Origin: Dehalococcoidia bacterium
GTDB lineage: Bacteria; Chloroflexota; Dehalococcoidia; UBA2979
Length of the DNA stretch: 64,000 nt
Assembly (NCBI GenBank): GCA_009692725.1
Contig: SHYP01000005.1
Location: 9,126 to 73,125, forward strand
Reading direction: 5' to 3'
Made by a program: the position numbers and the translations under genes. Positions 1-9,073 of the stretch are shown one piece after another. The notes beneath the pieces were generated by a model that made no database searches, was not told where the DNA came from, and saw only the letters and a list, made by a program, of their open reading frames with translations. Within the stretch, counting starts at the first letter, position 1; each line of letters starts with the position of its first letter.

Positions 1-598
1 GGAGGCGATAGCCGTTCTCCTGCGCTATCAGCAGCAGCTCCGAATCGAAGAACCAGCGCGTGTCCCGCACCAGCGGCACCACCGCGCGCGCTACGTCCCG
101 CCGGATCGCCTTGAACCCGCACTGCGCATCCGACACCCGTAACCCGGCGGCGAGCCGCAAGATCAGTACGTACGTTCGCGAGATGAGCTCCCGCTTCAGC
201 GAGCGCTGCGTCTGCGACAGCCGGTGCAGCCGCGTCCCGTAGCTCACGTCCGCCTCGTCCGCGACCAGCGGGTCGACGAGCGCCGACACGTGCGCGAGGT
301 CCGTCGAGAGGTCGACGTCCATGTACGCCGATACGTCCGCATCGGACGTGAGCCACGCCACCCGCAGCGCGATGCCGCGGCCCTTCACCGGCACGTCGAG
401 CGCCACCACCCGCCCCGGGTGGGCCGCCTCGAGCCCTCGCGCGATCGCCAGCGTGCCGTCCGTCGAGGCGTTGTTCGCCACCACCACGCGCCAGCGATGC
501 TCCGGGTGCGCGTCGCACCACGCGAGCACCCGCGCGACGCTCGTCGCCAGGACGTGCTCTTCGTTGTACACGGGGATGACGAGATCGACGAGCGCCAT
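1..598 (-). CDS. Family 2 glycosyltransferase (partial, runs off window start)
   Basis: The frame begins at ATG 598 and reads MALVDLVIPVYNEEHVLATS, the classic N-terminal nucleotide-sugar binding strand of GT-A glycosyltransferases. Further on are VVVANNASTDGT and an acceptor-metal motif in AYMDVDLSTD (DxD-like), then DAQCGFKAIRRD near the edge. This pattern is typical of dolichyl/undecaprenyl-phosphate mannose or glucose synthase-like enzymes, which load sugars on a polyprenyl carrier at the membrane. About 199 residues are visible and the C-terminus, where a membrane segment might lie, is outside. The gene follows purH on the same strand after 73 nt. The exact sugar is not inferable. Confidence 0.85.
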   Translation of the reverse strand, partial: MALVDLVIPVYNEEHVLATSVARVLAWCDAHPEHRWRVVVANNASTDGTLAIARGLEAAHPGRVVALDVPVKGRGIALRVAWLTSDADVSAYMDVDLSTDLAHVSALVDPLVADEADVSYGTRLHRLSQTQRSLKRELISRTYVLILRLAAGLRVSDAQCGFKAIRRDVARAVVPLVRDTRWFFDSELLLIAQENGYRL

Positions 599-671
599 GC
601 GCGCTCCATCCTAGGCCAGTCGCGCGCTCAGGTCACCCCGCCCGCCACGCCCGCGACCCGCGCAATCCGCG

Positions 672-2246
672 CTAGTGCCGAAAGTGCCGCACGCCCGTGG
701 TGCACAGCGCCAGCCCGTGCGCGTCCGCCACCTGTACCGACTCCGCGTCGCGCATCGACCCGCCGGGATGGATCGCCGCCGTCACACCCGCCGCCGCCGC
801 GACCTCGATCGTGTCCGGGAACGGGAAGAACGCGTCCGACGCCAGCACCGCCCCGCGCGCACGCTCACCCGCCGCGCGCACGGCCAGCCGCGCGCTCTCC
901 ACCCGATTCGGCTGCCCCGCGCCCATGCCCACCAGCACCCCGTCCCGCACCAGCACGATCGCGTTCGATTTGACGTGCTTGCACACCGTCCACGCCACCC
1001 GCAGGTCCGCGAGCTCCCGCGCCGTCGGCGCGCGCAGCGCGCTCGACACAGGCGCACGGCCGTCGCCATCGTCCCCGGCGTCGACGTCCTGCACAAGGAC
1101 GCCACCGCGCACCGAGCGCAGCTCCTGCCGCGCCGCCCCCGGCTCGCCGAGCGGCGCCTCGAGGATACGCAGGTCCGCCGACTTGCGTTGCAGGTGCGCC
1201 AGCGCCCCGTCCGCGAACCCCGGCGCGATCACGATCTCGAAGAACATGCGCACGCTCGCCACCGGGCTCAGCCGCTCCCGCAGCGCGCTCGCCAGCGCCA
1301 TGTCCAGCGGCCGGTTCACCGCCACGATGCCGCCGTACGCCGACACCGCGTCGCCCTGCGTGAGCGCCCGCTCGTACAGCTCAGCAAGCGGCAGCGTGCC
1401 CGTCGCGAAGCAGCACGGGTTCGTGTGCTTGATGATCGCCAGCGCCGGCTCGGCGCACTCCGCGACCAGCGCGAACGCCGCGTCCGCGTCCAGCACGTTC
1501 GTGTACGACATGCCCTTACCGTGGTGCTGCACCGCCGCACCGATGCCCGCCGCCACCTCGCGCAGCGAGTCACGCCGGTAGAACGCCGCCCGCTGGTGCG
1601 GGTTCTCGCCGTAGCGCAGCGCGTCGCCCGCGCGCGTCAACGCCACCGTCAGCTGCTCCGGGAACGGCTCCTCGCCTCCCCGCAGGTACTCCGCGACCAG
1701 CGTGTCGTAGTGCGCGACGTGCTGGAACGCCTTCGCCGCCAGCGCGCGCCGCCGCGCCTGGTCCAGCGCCCCCGCGCGCAGCGCCTCAAGCACCGGCGTG
1801 TAGTCCGTCGGGTCGACGAGCGGCACCACCCACGGGTGGTTCTTCGCGGCCGCGCGGATCATCGCCGGCCCGCCGATGTCGATCTCCTCGAGCGCACGCT
1901 CCAGCGGCAGCTCCGCATCCCCGCGCACCGTCTCCGCGAACGGGTACAGGTTTGCCACGACCATCTCGATCGCGTCGATGCCGTGCTCCCGCGCCTCCGC
2001 CTCGTCACCCGCGTGCCCGCGCCGGAACAACAGCCCCCCGTGCACCTTCGGATGCAGCGTCTTCACGCGCCCGCCGAAGACTTCCGGATGCCCGGTCAGC
2101 TCCGCCACCGCGCGCGCCGGCACGCCGCCCGCGACGAGCACGCGCTGCGTGTTGCCCGTCGAGTACAGCTCCCAGCCGAGCGCGTGCAGCCCCGCCCCCA
2201 GCTCGACGATGCCCGCCTTGTCGTACACCGCGAGCAGTGCCCGCAT
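672..2246 (-). CDS. purH: Bifunctional AICAR formyltransferase / IMP cyclohydrolase
   Basis: PurH catalyses the last two steps of IMP synthesis. The 524-residue protein has the family's usual length. The N-terminal cyclohydrolase (MGS-like) part shows GGRVKTLHPKVHGGLL. The formyltransferase part shows KHTNPCC (usually KHTNPCG), SAYGGIVAVNR and CKHVKSNAIV, and the chain ends GVRHFRH as PurH proteins do. ATG 2246 is preferred over upstream in-frame codons because AAGGAGG lies about 6 nt before it. It is downstream of purM on the same strand, with a hairpin repeat and about 120 nt between them. Confidence 0.97.
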   Translation of the reverse strand: MRALLAVYDKAGIVELGAGLHALGWELYSTGNTQRVLVAGGVPARAVAELTGHPEVFGGRVKTLHPKVHGGLLFRRGHAGDEAEAREHGIDAIEMVVANLYPFAETVRGDAELPLERALEEIDIGGPAMIRAAAKNHPWVVPLVDPTDYTPVLEALRAGALDQARRRALAAKAFQHVAHYDTLVAEYLRGGEEPFPEQLTVALTRAGDALRYGENPHQRAAFYRRDSLREVAAGIGAAVQHHGKGMSYTNVLDADAAFALVAECAEPALAIIKHTNPCCFATGTLPLAELYERALTQGDAVSAYGGIVAVNRPLDMALASALRERLSPVASVRMFFEIVIAPGFADGALAHLQRKSADLRILEAPLGEPGAARQELRSVRGGVLVQDVDAGDDGDGRAPVSSALRAPTARELADLRVAWTVCKHVKSNAIVLVRDGVLVGMGAGQPNRVESARLAVRAAGERARGAVLASDAFFPFPDTIEVAAAAGVTAAIHPGGSMRDAESVQVADAHGLALCTTGVRHFRH

Positions 2247-2342
2247 CACGCGCCTCCTTCGCTCGCCCGGCCCGCCAGCGGCGCCGCCCAACGCTCGCCC
2301 CGCCTTACTCGGGCCCGCGGCGCTGCGCACGCGCTTCCTGAC

Positions 2343-2365
2343 CCGTGCCCGTCACGGCGAGTGAC
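2343..2365 (+). repeat. Dispersed 23-bp hairpin repeat, copy 1
   Basis: The core GTCACGGCGAGTGAC folds as a 5-bp stem (GTCAC/GTGAC). The same 23 bases occur in reverse orientation at 42454-42476, with two mismatches at 34491-34513, and as a shorter 19-base match at 29257-29275. This copy starts 1 nt beyond the purM stop codon, as two other copies do behind their genes. Confidence 0.8.
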
Positions 2366-2366
2366 C

Positions 2367-3428
2367 TCAGGCGAGCGGTAGGCCGCGCACCCCCGGTGCG
2401 CCCACGCCGCGGGCCTCCACCGCCCCCAGCGCCCACGCCTCGGGCAACGCAGCCAGCACGCCGGGCGCGTCCTCCGCGGCCACCGCGAGGATCGCGCCCA
2501 CCCCCATGTTGAACGTCCGATACATCTCGCCGTCCGCCACGCGCCCCTGCCGCTGGATCACCTCGAACAGCGGCGGCGTTCGCCACGACCCGCCGTCGAT
2601 GAACGCGCCCAGGCCGTCCGGCAGGATGCGCGGCAGGTTGCCCGGGATGCCGCCCCCGGTAATGTGCGCCCAGCCACTGATGCGCGGCAGCAGCGGCTGC
2701 AGCACGCCGAGGTACGAGCGGTGCACCGCCAGCAGCGCGTCGCCCAGCGTCCCGCCCAGCTCGTCGTACGCCGTCTCCAGCACCGCGCGGTCGTGCGCCG
2801 CGCCCTTGCCCTTCGCCAGCCCGAACGCCGCGCGCACCAGCGAGTAGCCGTTCGTGTGCAGCCCGCTCGACGGCAGCGCCACCAGCACGTCGCCCGCGCG
2901 GATGCGCGAGCCGTCGATCACGGCGTCGCGCTCTACCGCCCCCACGATGAACCCCGCGATATCGTAGTCGCCCGACCGGTACAGGTCCGGCAGGTCCGCC
3001 GTCTCCCCGCCGATCAGCGCCACGCCGTTCTCCTCGCACGCCCGCCCGATCCCCGCGACGATCTCCACCCGCTGCGCCTGCGGCAGGTCCGCCGTCGCCA
3101 GGTAGTCGAGGAAAAACAGCGGCTCCGCGCCCGTCGTCAGGATGTCGTTCACGCAGTGATTGACCAGGTCCTGGCCCACCGTGTCGAAGCGCCCCGCGGC
3201 CGCGGCCACCAGCACCTTCGTCCCCACGCTGTCCGTGCTGCTCGCCAGCACCGGGTCGCGGTACCCCTGCAGCCGGAACAGCCCCGCGAACGACCCGATG
3301 CCCCCCAGCACCTCCGGCCGCTGCGTCCGCCCTGCGATCTCGCGGTAACGCGCCACCGTCGTCTCCGCCGCGTCGATGTCGACGCCGGCGTCGGCGTAGC
3401 GCAGCGGCTGCTCGCGAGGGATGGTCAT
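2367..3428 (-). CDS. purM: Phosphoribosylformylglycinamidine cyclo-ligase (AIR synthase)
   Basis: PurM closes the imidazole ring using ATP in step five of purine synthesis. The protein (about 353 residues) begins YADAGVDIDAAE, the standard PurM opening. It shows SSTDSVGTKVLVA, HCVNDILTTGAEPLFFLDYLA-type metal/ATP motifs, GGETADLPDLY and HITGGGIPGNLPR. ATG 3428 is taken as start; an in-frame GTG at 3440 lies 1 nt after the upstream gene's stop and would add four residues, and neither has a good Shine-Dalgarno. The position between purF and purH on one strand fits a purine operon. Confidence 0.95.
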   Translation of the reverse strand: MTIPREQPLRYADAGVDIDAAETTVARYREIAGRTQRPEVLGGIGSFAGLFRLQGYRDPVLASSTDSVGTKVLVAAAAGRFDTVGQDLVNHCVNDILTTGAEPLFFLDYLATADLPQAQRVEIVAGIGRACEENGVALIGGETADLPDLYRSGDYDIAGFIVGAVERDAVIDGSRIRAGDVLVALPSSGLHTNGYSLVRAAFGLAKGKGAAHDRAVLETAYDELGGTLGDALLAVHRSYLGVLQPLLPRISGWAHITGGGIPGNLPRILPDGLGAFIDGGSWRTPPLFEVIQRQGRVADGEMYRTFNMGVGAILAVAAEDAPGVLAALPEAWALGAVEARGVGAPGVRGLPLA

Positions 3429-3441
3429 TGAATCCGTCACC

Positions 3442-4173
3442 CTAGGCTCGCGTGCTACAGCGCGGTAAGCCCCCGACCGCGTGGCCGCCGTCGAGTATCA
3501 CCTGAAGTCGCACCAAGCGCCTCACCTGCCCACTGACGGCCGCGTCGAGCTCGTCCTTCACCCTTCGCGGCAGCATCAGTTCCGAAAAACGCCGCTGCTC
3601 GAGGTCCACGAGCAACTCGTCGGCCGTCCTTCCGGTGGCCTTCGCGAGTATCCACCTCCGCACGCCTCTCGGTGGACGCTCGCGCAACCGCCGCTGCACA
3701 GCCTCGTCGGCGTGAAACCCCCAGCGATCGAGCCGCTCAACAACCTTTCCGCCGCGCCACCACGTCACCGTAACACGACTTCCGGCATCCCCTTCCTCGA
3801 TACGCACATCGAACCGTTCGATGCTATCGCTCCCGCCATCGGAGTCCGCGGTCCGCTCCTCCCAGGCGATTCGCCACGGCCGTGCGAGCGCTGTGATCTC
3901 GCAGCGCGCCACCCGACTGCGCTCCCACAGCCGGGCCCCGTGGAGCAGTGCGTACCACCAGCCCGCAGGCGCCAGATTGGCATAGACCTTCGTGAACGTC
4001 GCGCCGATTCCCGCCCTGAAATCGTCGGCGTGGCGGACCTCCGCCAGATCAGGCGCCCACTCCATGTGATGCCGAACGTCCAGCAAGTAGTCGTGTACAA
4101 CCTGCGGTGACGCGCTCGTTGACCAGCCAAATTCCCAGCCGAGCGATCCCAGCGCCCTCGAGGTGACAGCCAC
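3442..4173 (-). CDS. SRPBCC (START-like) family protein
   Basis: A 243-residue protein whose first half looks like a polyketide-cyclase/SRPBCC fold. It shows VHDYLLDVRHHMEWAPDLAE near the N-terminus (the usual W..P motif), then alternating strands and WRGGKVVERLDRWGF. Such domains bind hydrophobic ligands. The second half, rich in Arg/Glu helices, is not recognised. GTG 4173 is preceded by a GAGGG box. It sits between purF and purM with only 1-13 nt to purM, so it is probably co-transcribed, but no role in purine synthesis is implied. Family assignment is moderate; function unknown. Confidence 0.6.
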   Translation of the reverse strand: MAVTSRALGSLGWEFGWSTSASPQVVHDYLLDVRHHMEWAPDLAEVRHADDFRAGIGATFTKVYANLAPAGWWYALLHGARLWERSRVARCEITALARPWRIAWEERTADSDGGSDSIERFDVRIEEGDAGSRVTVTWWRGGKVVERLDRWGFHADEAVQRRLRERPPRGVRRWILAKATGRTADELLVDLEQRRFSELMLPRRVKDELDAAVSGQVRRLVRLQVILDGGHAVGGLPRCSTRA

Positions 4174-4241
4174 TGCCTGCCCTCTACCTGCCCAACGGCA
4201 CCCAGCGCACCGCCACGAGCCGAGCAGCCGCCACTACGGGC

Positions 4242-5762
4242 CTAGCGCCCCGAGGGCGGAGCCGCCGCTGCCGCCGGAACAGCGTGCCGGTCCCGTGCCC
4301 CCGGCTGCTCCAGCACAAACTTGTCCAGCTGCAGCGGCACCTCGCGCGGGTACTGACCCGTGAAGCACGCCGTGCACAGCGTCTCCTCCGGCTGCCGCGT
4401 CGCCGCCGCCGTCGCCTCGATCGAGAGGTAGCCGAGCGTGTCCGCGCCAATGTGCTGCCGGATCGCGTCCACCCCTTGGTGCGCCGCGATCAGCTCGCCC
4501 CGCGTCGCCATGTCCACCCCGTAGAAGCACGGATGCTCGATCGGGGGCGAAGTGATGCGCATGTGCACCTCGCGCGCTCCCGCCTTGCGCAGCATCGCCA
4601 CCACGCGCGGCGTCGTCGTCCCGCGCACGATCGTGTCGTCCACCACCACCACCCGGCGCCCCTCCAGCAGCTCCGGCAGCGGGTTGAACTTCAGCTGCAC
4701 GCCGCGGTCCCGCAGCCGCTGGTCCGGCTGGATGAACGTGCGCCCCACGTAGCGGTTCTTCACCAGCGCCTCGACGTACGGAATCCCCGACCCGCGCGCG
4801 TAGCCGATCGCCGCCGCCGTCGCCGAGTCCGGGATGCCGATCACGATGTCCGCGTCCGCCGGGTGCTCGATCGCCAGTTGCTCCCCCATGCGCATCCGCG
4901 CCTGGTACAGCAGCTGCCCGCGCATCCGCGAGTCCGGCCGCGCGAAGTAGATGTACTCCAGCAGGCACAGCGCCGGCCGCAGCGGCTCCGCCACCCGCCA
5001 CGACGTGATCCCGTACTGGTCGATGCGCACCACCTCGCCCGGCTCCACCTCGCGCACGAACGTCGCGCCCAGGTGGTCCAGCGCGCACGTCTCCGACGCG
5101 AACACGTACCCCGTGTGCCCCGCGTCCAGCTTGCCGATGCACAACGGGCGGATGCCGTTCGGGTCGCGCACGCCGAAGATCGCGTCGCGCGTCAGCACCG
5201 TCAGCGAGTACGCACCGTTCGCGCGCCGCATCAGCGTCGCGAAACGCGCCTCCCAGGTCGCCCCGGGCGCCGTCGCCAGCAGCTGCGCCAGCACCTCGGA
5301 GTCCGTCGTCGTCTCGAACTCGACACCCTGCGATTCGAGGTCCGCACGCAGCACATCCGCGTTCACGATGTTGCCGTTGTGTGCCAGCGCCAGCTGCCGC
5401 GGCTGACCGTCGATCAGCGGCAGATAGCCCGCGCGGTCCTCCACCAGCAGCGGCTGCACGTTGCACGCCACGTTCCCGCCGGTCGTCGAGTAGCGCGTGT
5501 GCCCGATCGCCGCAATGCCCTGCAGCCCCTCGAGCGCCGGCTCGTCGAACACCTGCGAGACCAGCCCCATCTGCGCGTAGAGCGAGATGCGCTCCCCGTC
5601 GCTCGAGGCGATCCCCGCCGATTCCTGCCCACGATGCTGCAAGGCATGCAGCCCGAAGAAGGTGAGCCGAGCCACGTCTTCGCCCGGAGCGAAGACACCA
5701 AACACGCCGCATTTCTCGTCAATCGTCGAGATACGCCGCCGCCTTTCGGCTCGCCCTGGCAC
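4242..5762 (-). CDS. purF: Amidophosphoribosyltransferase
   Basis: PurF makes phosphoribosylamine from PRPP and glutamine, the first committed purine step. After a short propeptide the catalytic Cys appears in EKCGVFGVFA. The glutaminase part has GHTRYSTTG and LAHNGNIVN. The phosphoribosyltransferase part has VVVVDDTIVRGTTT. Fe-S ligands of the B. subtilis type are visible: Cys in ALCLLEYIYFARPDS, Cys in HPCFYGVDM, and the pair in LCTACFTGQYP. The start is uncertain: GTG 5762 gives a 17-residue propeptide but lies inside an inverted repeat, and upstream in-frame sequence belongs to the preceding broken gene. The body is unambiguous. Confidence 0.95.
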   Translation of the reverse strand: MPGRAERRRRISTIDEKCGVFGVFAPGEDVARLTFFGLHALQHRGQESAGIASSDGERISLYAQMGLVSQVFDEPALEGLQGIAAIGHTRYSTTGGNVACNVQPLLVEDRAGYLPLIDGQPRQLALAHNGNIVNADVLRADLESQGVEFETTTDSEVLAQLLATAPGATWEARFATLMRRANGAYSLTVLTRDAIFGVRDPNGIRPLCIGKLDAGHTGYVFASETCALDHLGATFVREVEPGEVVRIDQYGITSWRVAEPLRPALCLLEYIYFARPDSRMRGQLLYQARMRMGEQLAIEHPADADIVIGIPDSATAAAIGYARGSGIPYVEALVKNRYVGRTFIQPDQRLRDRGVQLKFNPLPELLEGRRVVVVDDTIVRGTTTPRVVAMLRKAGAREVHMRITSPPIEHPCFYGVDMATRGELIAAHQGVDAIRQHIGADTLGYLSIEATAAATRQPEETLCTACFTGQYPREVPLQLDKFVLEQPGARDRHAVPAAAAAPPSGR

Positions 5763-5790
5763 GGGCGGAAGTGTACCACCTCCGCCCGTG
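5760..5790 (-). promoter_or_regulatory. Inverted repeat upstream of purF (terminator or attenuator candidate)
   Basis: Perfect 10-bp arms CACGGGCGGA/TCCGCCCGTG surround an 11-nt loop between the end of the preceding gene and purF. There is no T-run after it. The 3' arm contains the likely purF GTG start, so if it forms in RNA it could mask that start or act as a transcription pause. Confidence 0.4.
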
Positions 5791-5830
5791 CCGCTCCCGC
5801 GCTCCCACGGCCGCCCCGAAGGGCGGAGGC

Positions 5831-6479
5831 TCACACCTCGTACAGGATGCTGATCGTGGTCGACACCGCGGTCACCACGCCCGCCTGCATCGCCCGGACG
5901 AGTAGGTCCTGGTCGCCCGCAGCCGTGCTCCTCGCGATATACGCGTCGATCGCCGCCATGCTCTCGTTCGTCGCGCTGCGCAGCAGCTGCCCCGTCGCCG
6001 GACCAGCCGCGGCCAGTTGGGAGTTCAGCACCCGCAGCCCCAGCCTCTCGCTGCGCTCGCGCGCCGCCTCCAGCGCCGCGATCGCCTCCGCCCGGCTCGC
6101 CTCCGCGGTCTGGAAAATGCGCGCCACCAGGACCGTTCGGCGGCGGAGCCGGCGGCTCGGACGCGCGGGCCCCAACCCCGTTCAAGAACGACCGGCGCAG
6201 CAGCGTCGCCGGCGGGCTCGCCACCCCCATCGCCTTCACCATCGGGTTATTCGCACGGTCCGCCAGTATCTTGTCCAGCGCCGCCGCCCGCGCCGCCGTA
6301 TCCGTGTGCAAGGTCACCATCAAGACTTGGCCGGCCGCCTCACCGCCGTACAGCGTCTGCCGGAAGTGCGTCTCACCCCCGAAGGTATCCAGGTAGCGCT
6401 TATACGCGCCCGCCAGGCTCCGGAACTCCTCGCCCTTGCCCGCCGCGATCCGGTACACCGTCACGCTCGAGGCAACCAC
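5831..6479 (-). pseudogene. Two-domain dimeric alpha/beta-barrel-like protein, frame broken
   Basis: Starting at GTG 6479 (GGGAGA box upstream) the frame gives about 98 convincing residues (VTVYRIAAGKGEEFRSLAGA ... RRSFLNG), then becomes proline-rich nonsense. The good sequence resumes in the next frame (RTVLVARIFQTAEASRAEAI) and runs to the stop at 5831 with ISILYEV. Each half looks like a NIPSNAP/ABM-type ferredoxin-like repeat, so the intact protein would be about 215 residues. The break is a one-base excess somewhere between about 6125 and 6185, where G-runs lie. It is either a recent lesion or an assembly error. Function unknown. Confidence 0.6.
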
Positions 6480-6703
6480 AGCTGTCTCCCTCTCACCTCA
6501 CGACCAGTAAGCCCCCCTCCTAGTCCTTCTCGGCCCGTCGGGTCAACATCGTGCATACGGGCGCACGCACAATCGCGCGCACGCTTTTCGTCCGCCCACC
6601 CCGCGTCAGCGAACCTGGCCTGGTCACGCAACGGTCAGCGCCTGCGCGGCAGTTTCCCGAGCGCGAAAGAAGCGCCGAGCTGCTTCGGCGCAGCGCTCCC
6701 GGC

Positions 6704-7621
6704 CTAAGCCCGCACCAGCACGTCCAGCCGGTGCCGCGCCAGCTCCGCCTTGATGCGCTCCTGCGCCGCCTCCGACGCGCGCACTAGCGGCAGCCGCGGG
6801 TCGCCCACGCCGAAGCCGAGGTGGCCCAGCGCCCACTTCACCGGGATCGGGTTCGTCTCCACAAAGCACACGTTGAAGAGCGGCATCAGCCGCGCCTCCT
6901 CCCCGCGCGCCTCGTCCCAGCGTCCCGCCGCCGCCAGGTCCACCATCGCGTGGATCTGCGCCCCCACGAGGTGCGCCGCCACCGAGACCACGCCCCAGCC
7001 GCCATGCTGCATCACGTCCAGCGTCGCGCTGTCGTCCCCAGACCACACGCGGAAGCCCGCCGGCGCGCCCGCGACGATCGCGTCCACCTGCGCCAGATCG
7101 CCTGCCGCCTCCTTGATGCCCACGATGTTCGGCACCTCGCGCGCCAGCCGCAGCGTGGTCTCGGCCGTCATGTTGAGCGAGGTGCGGCTCGGGATGTTGT
7201 AGAGGATGCACGGCAGCGGCGTCGCCTCCGCCAGCGTGCGGAAGTGGCGGTACAGCCCCTCCTGCGGCGGCTTGTTGTAGTACGGCACGGTGAACATCAG
7301 CGCGTTCATGCCCGCACCGGCGCCCTCACGCACCATCTCCAGCGACTCCGCCGTCGAGTTCGTCGACGCCCCCGCGACCAGCACCGCCTCCGGCCCGACC
7401 GCCCGGCGCACCGCCCGCCATACCTCCACCTGCTCGGCGATGGAGAGCGTCGGCGTCTCGCCCGTCGTCCCCGTGAGCACGAGCCCGTCCGACCCGGACC
7501 CCAGCAGCGCGCGCGCCAGCTCCCCGCACGCCGCGTAGTCCACCGACCCGTCCGGCGCGAACGCCGTGACCATCGCCGTCATCACGCGACCCAACTCGAT
7601 GCGCCCAGGCTCGACGGCCAT
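6704..7621 (-). CDS. dapA: 4-hydroxy-tetrahydrodipicolinate synthase
   Basis: DapA condenses pyruvate with aspartate semialdehyde in lysine/DAP synthesis. The 305-residue protein has GTTGETPTLS, VPYYNKPPQEG, the catalytic triad-region Tyr141 in LYNIPSRT, and Schiff-base Lys170 in NIVGIKEAAGD. ATG 7621 has GGAGG 6 nt upstream, better spaced than the GTG at 7624. A TAGAAT-like -10 lies about 35 nt further upstream, so it may have its own promoter although asd and dapB precede it on the same strand. Confidence 0.97.
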   Translation of the reverse strand: MAVEPGRIELGRVMTAMVTAFAPDGSVDYAACGELARALLGSGSDGLVLTGTTGETPTLSIAEQVEVWRAVRRAVGPEAVLVAGASTNSTAESLEMVREGAGAGMNALMFTVPYYNKPPQEGLYRHFRTLAEATPLPCILYNIPSRTSLNMTAETTLRLAREVPNIVGIKEAAGDLAQVDAIVAGAPAGFRVWSGDDSATLDVMQHGGWGVVSVAAHLVGAQIHAMVDLAAAGRWDEARGEEARLMPLFNVCFVETNPIPVKWALGHLGFGVGDPRLPLVRASEAAQERIKAELARHRLDVLVRA

Positions 7622-7639
7622 CACCCACCTCCGCGCTGC

Positions 7640-7990
7640 GCCCTCGCAAGCCCGCCCATTCTAACGAGTCGCGTCGAGCGTCAGCAGAAGCGCACTACAC
7701 GCGTCACGCTACCGATTCGAGCCGCGACCAATGACGCTCCGCACATCGGCTGCGACACAACCGGGAGCGCGAGGGCGCAACCGCTCGCACAGGAACGGGC
7801 GGGCGGGCCTCCGGCCCAGGGGCCGTTCCAATCTCTGGGCCGCTATCACGCGGCGGGCGAAGCCCGCCTGCGCCGGGAGCGCGAGTGGCGGCATGCCCGC
7901 ATCGCGGGGAGCGCGAGGGCGCAGCCCTCGCAGGAGAAGAGGGCGGGGGGGTCCCCCACCGCGGAGCGGGGTCGATAGCTCCGGCCGCGA
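7640..7990. repeat. Intergenic region with two imperfect GC-rich repeats
   Basis: No convincing gene lies between asd and dapA. The stretch carries GGGAGCGCGAGGGCGCA twice, near 7761 and 7909, each followed by a CTCGCA...AGG segment and a G-rich tail, about 147 nt apart. Between them sits a GCGGGCGAAGCCCGC hairpin. I read it as small intergenic repeat elements rather than coding sequence. Confidence 0.5.
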
Positions 7991-7995
7991 CAGCG

Positions 7996-9018
7996 TTAGA
8001 GCTTGCCTCGGCGGATCAGCTCCTCCGCGATCTGGATTGCGTTCGTCGCCGCGCCCTTGCGCAAGTTGTCCGTCACGCACCAGAGCGCCACCCCGTGCTC
8101 GACCGAGGGGTCGAGCCGCAGCCGGCCGACGAACGCGCGGTCGTCCCCGGCCGTGTTCAGCGGCGTCGGGTACACCGAGCGTGCCGGGTTGTCCCGCAGC
8201 GCGAGCCCCGCCTGCGCCTCGATTGCGGCGCGCAGCGCGGCCAGCGGGGCCGGCCCGTCGAACTCCACGTGCACCGCCTCCGCGTGCCCGATGATCGTCG
8301 GCACGCGCACGCACGTCGCCGAGAACGGCAGCTCCGGCAGGTGCAGGATCTTGCGCGTCTCGTTGCGCATCTTCGCCTCTTCGGCCGTGTAGCCGTCCTC
8401 GCCGAACACGTCGACCTGCGGCATCACATTTAGCGCGATCTGGTGCGGGTACACCTGAGGCGCCGGCAGCGGCTCGCCGCGCCCGTACGCGGACAGCTGC
8501 GCCTGCAGCTCGGCGACGGCCGACGCGCCCGTGCCGGACACCGCCTGGTACGTCGCCACCACCACGCGCCGCAGCGGCGCCACCTGCCGCAGCGCGTGCA
8601 GCGCCATCACCAGCGGCGTCGTCGTGCAGTTCGGAATCGAGAGGATGCCCTCGTGCCAGTCGACGTCGTCGCCGTTCACCTCGGGCACCACCAGCGGCAC
8701 GTTCGCCTGCATGCGGAACGCCGAGCCATCGTCGATCATCACCGCGCCGAGCTTCGTGATCTCCGGCGCCCACTCGCGCGAAGCCGCCGACGTCGCCGAG
8801 CAGAACACGAGGTCCGCCCCGCGTAGCGCCTCGAGCGTGGTCTCTTCCACGGTCAGCGCGTCACCGCGGAAGCGCATCGTCTTGCCCGCCGAGCGCTTCG
8901 TCGCCAGCAGCTTGAGCTGACCGATGGGGAACTGGCGCTCCTCGGCGACGCGGAGGAACACCTCCCCCACCGCCCCCGAGGCGCCGATCACGGCGACGTT
9001 TGGCTGCTGCCTGGCCAT
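7996..9018 (-). CDS. asd: Aspartate-semialdehyde dehydrogenase
   Basis: Asd reduces aspartyl phosphate to the semialdehyde that feeds lysine, threonine and methionine synthesis. The 340-residue protein opens NVAVIGASGAVGEVFLRV (NADP-binding). It has active-site Cys131 in SIPNCTTTPLV, then YQAVSGTGA, and ends NAIQIAEELIRRGKL like other Asd proteins. ATG 9018 has AAGGAG 9 nt upstream, and a TATCAT -10-like box lies about 40 nt upstream. It follows dapB with 55 nt between. Confidence 0.97.
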   Translation of the reverse strand: MARQQPNVAVIGASGAVGEVFLRVAEERQFPIGQLKLLATKRSAGKTMRFRGDALTVEETTLEALRGADLVFCSATSAASREWAPEITKLGAVMIDDGSAFRMQANVPLVVPEVNGDDVDWHEGILSIPNCTTTPLVMALHALRQVAPLRRVVVATYQAVSGTGASAVAELQAQLSAYGRGEPLPAPQVYPHQIALNVMPQVDVFGEDGYTAEEAKMRNETRKILHLPELPFSATCVRVPTIIGHAEAVHVEFDGPAPLAALRAAIEAQAGLALRDNPARSVYPTPLNTAGDDRAFVGRLRLDPSVEHGVALWCVTDNLRKGAATNAIQIAEELIRRGKL

Positions 9019-9073
9019 GCTCGCACGCTCCTTCGCGTCCGCTCGCGGACAGCTATGATACGGGCGCGACGCG

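Noticed and set aside
4284..6707. 807-codon plus-strand open frame opposite purF
   Set aside because: Arg/His-rich antisense shadow of purF and neighbours; no motifs, typical of very GC-rich DNA.
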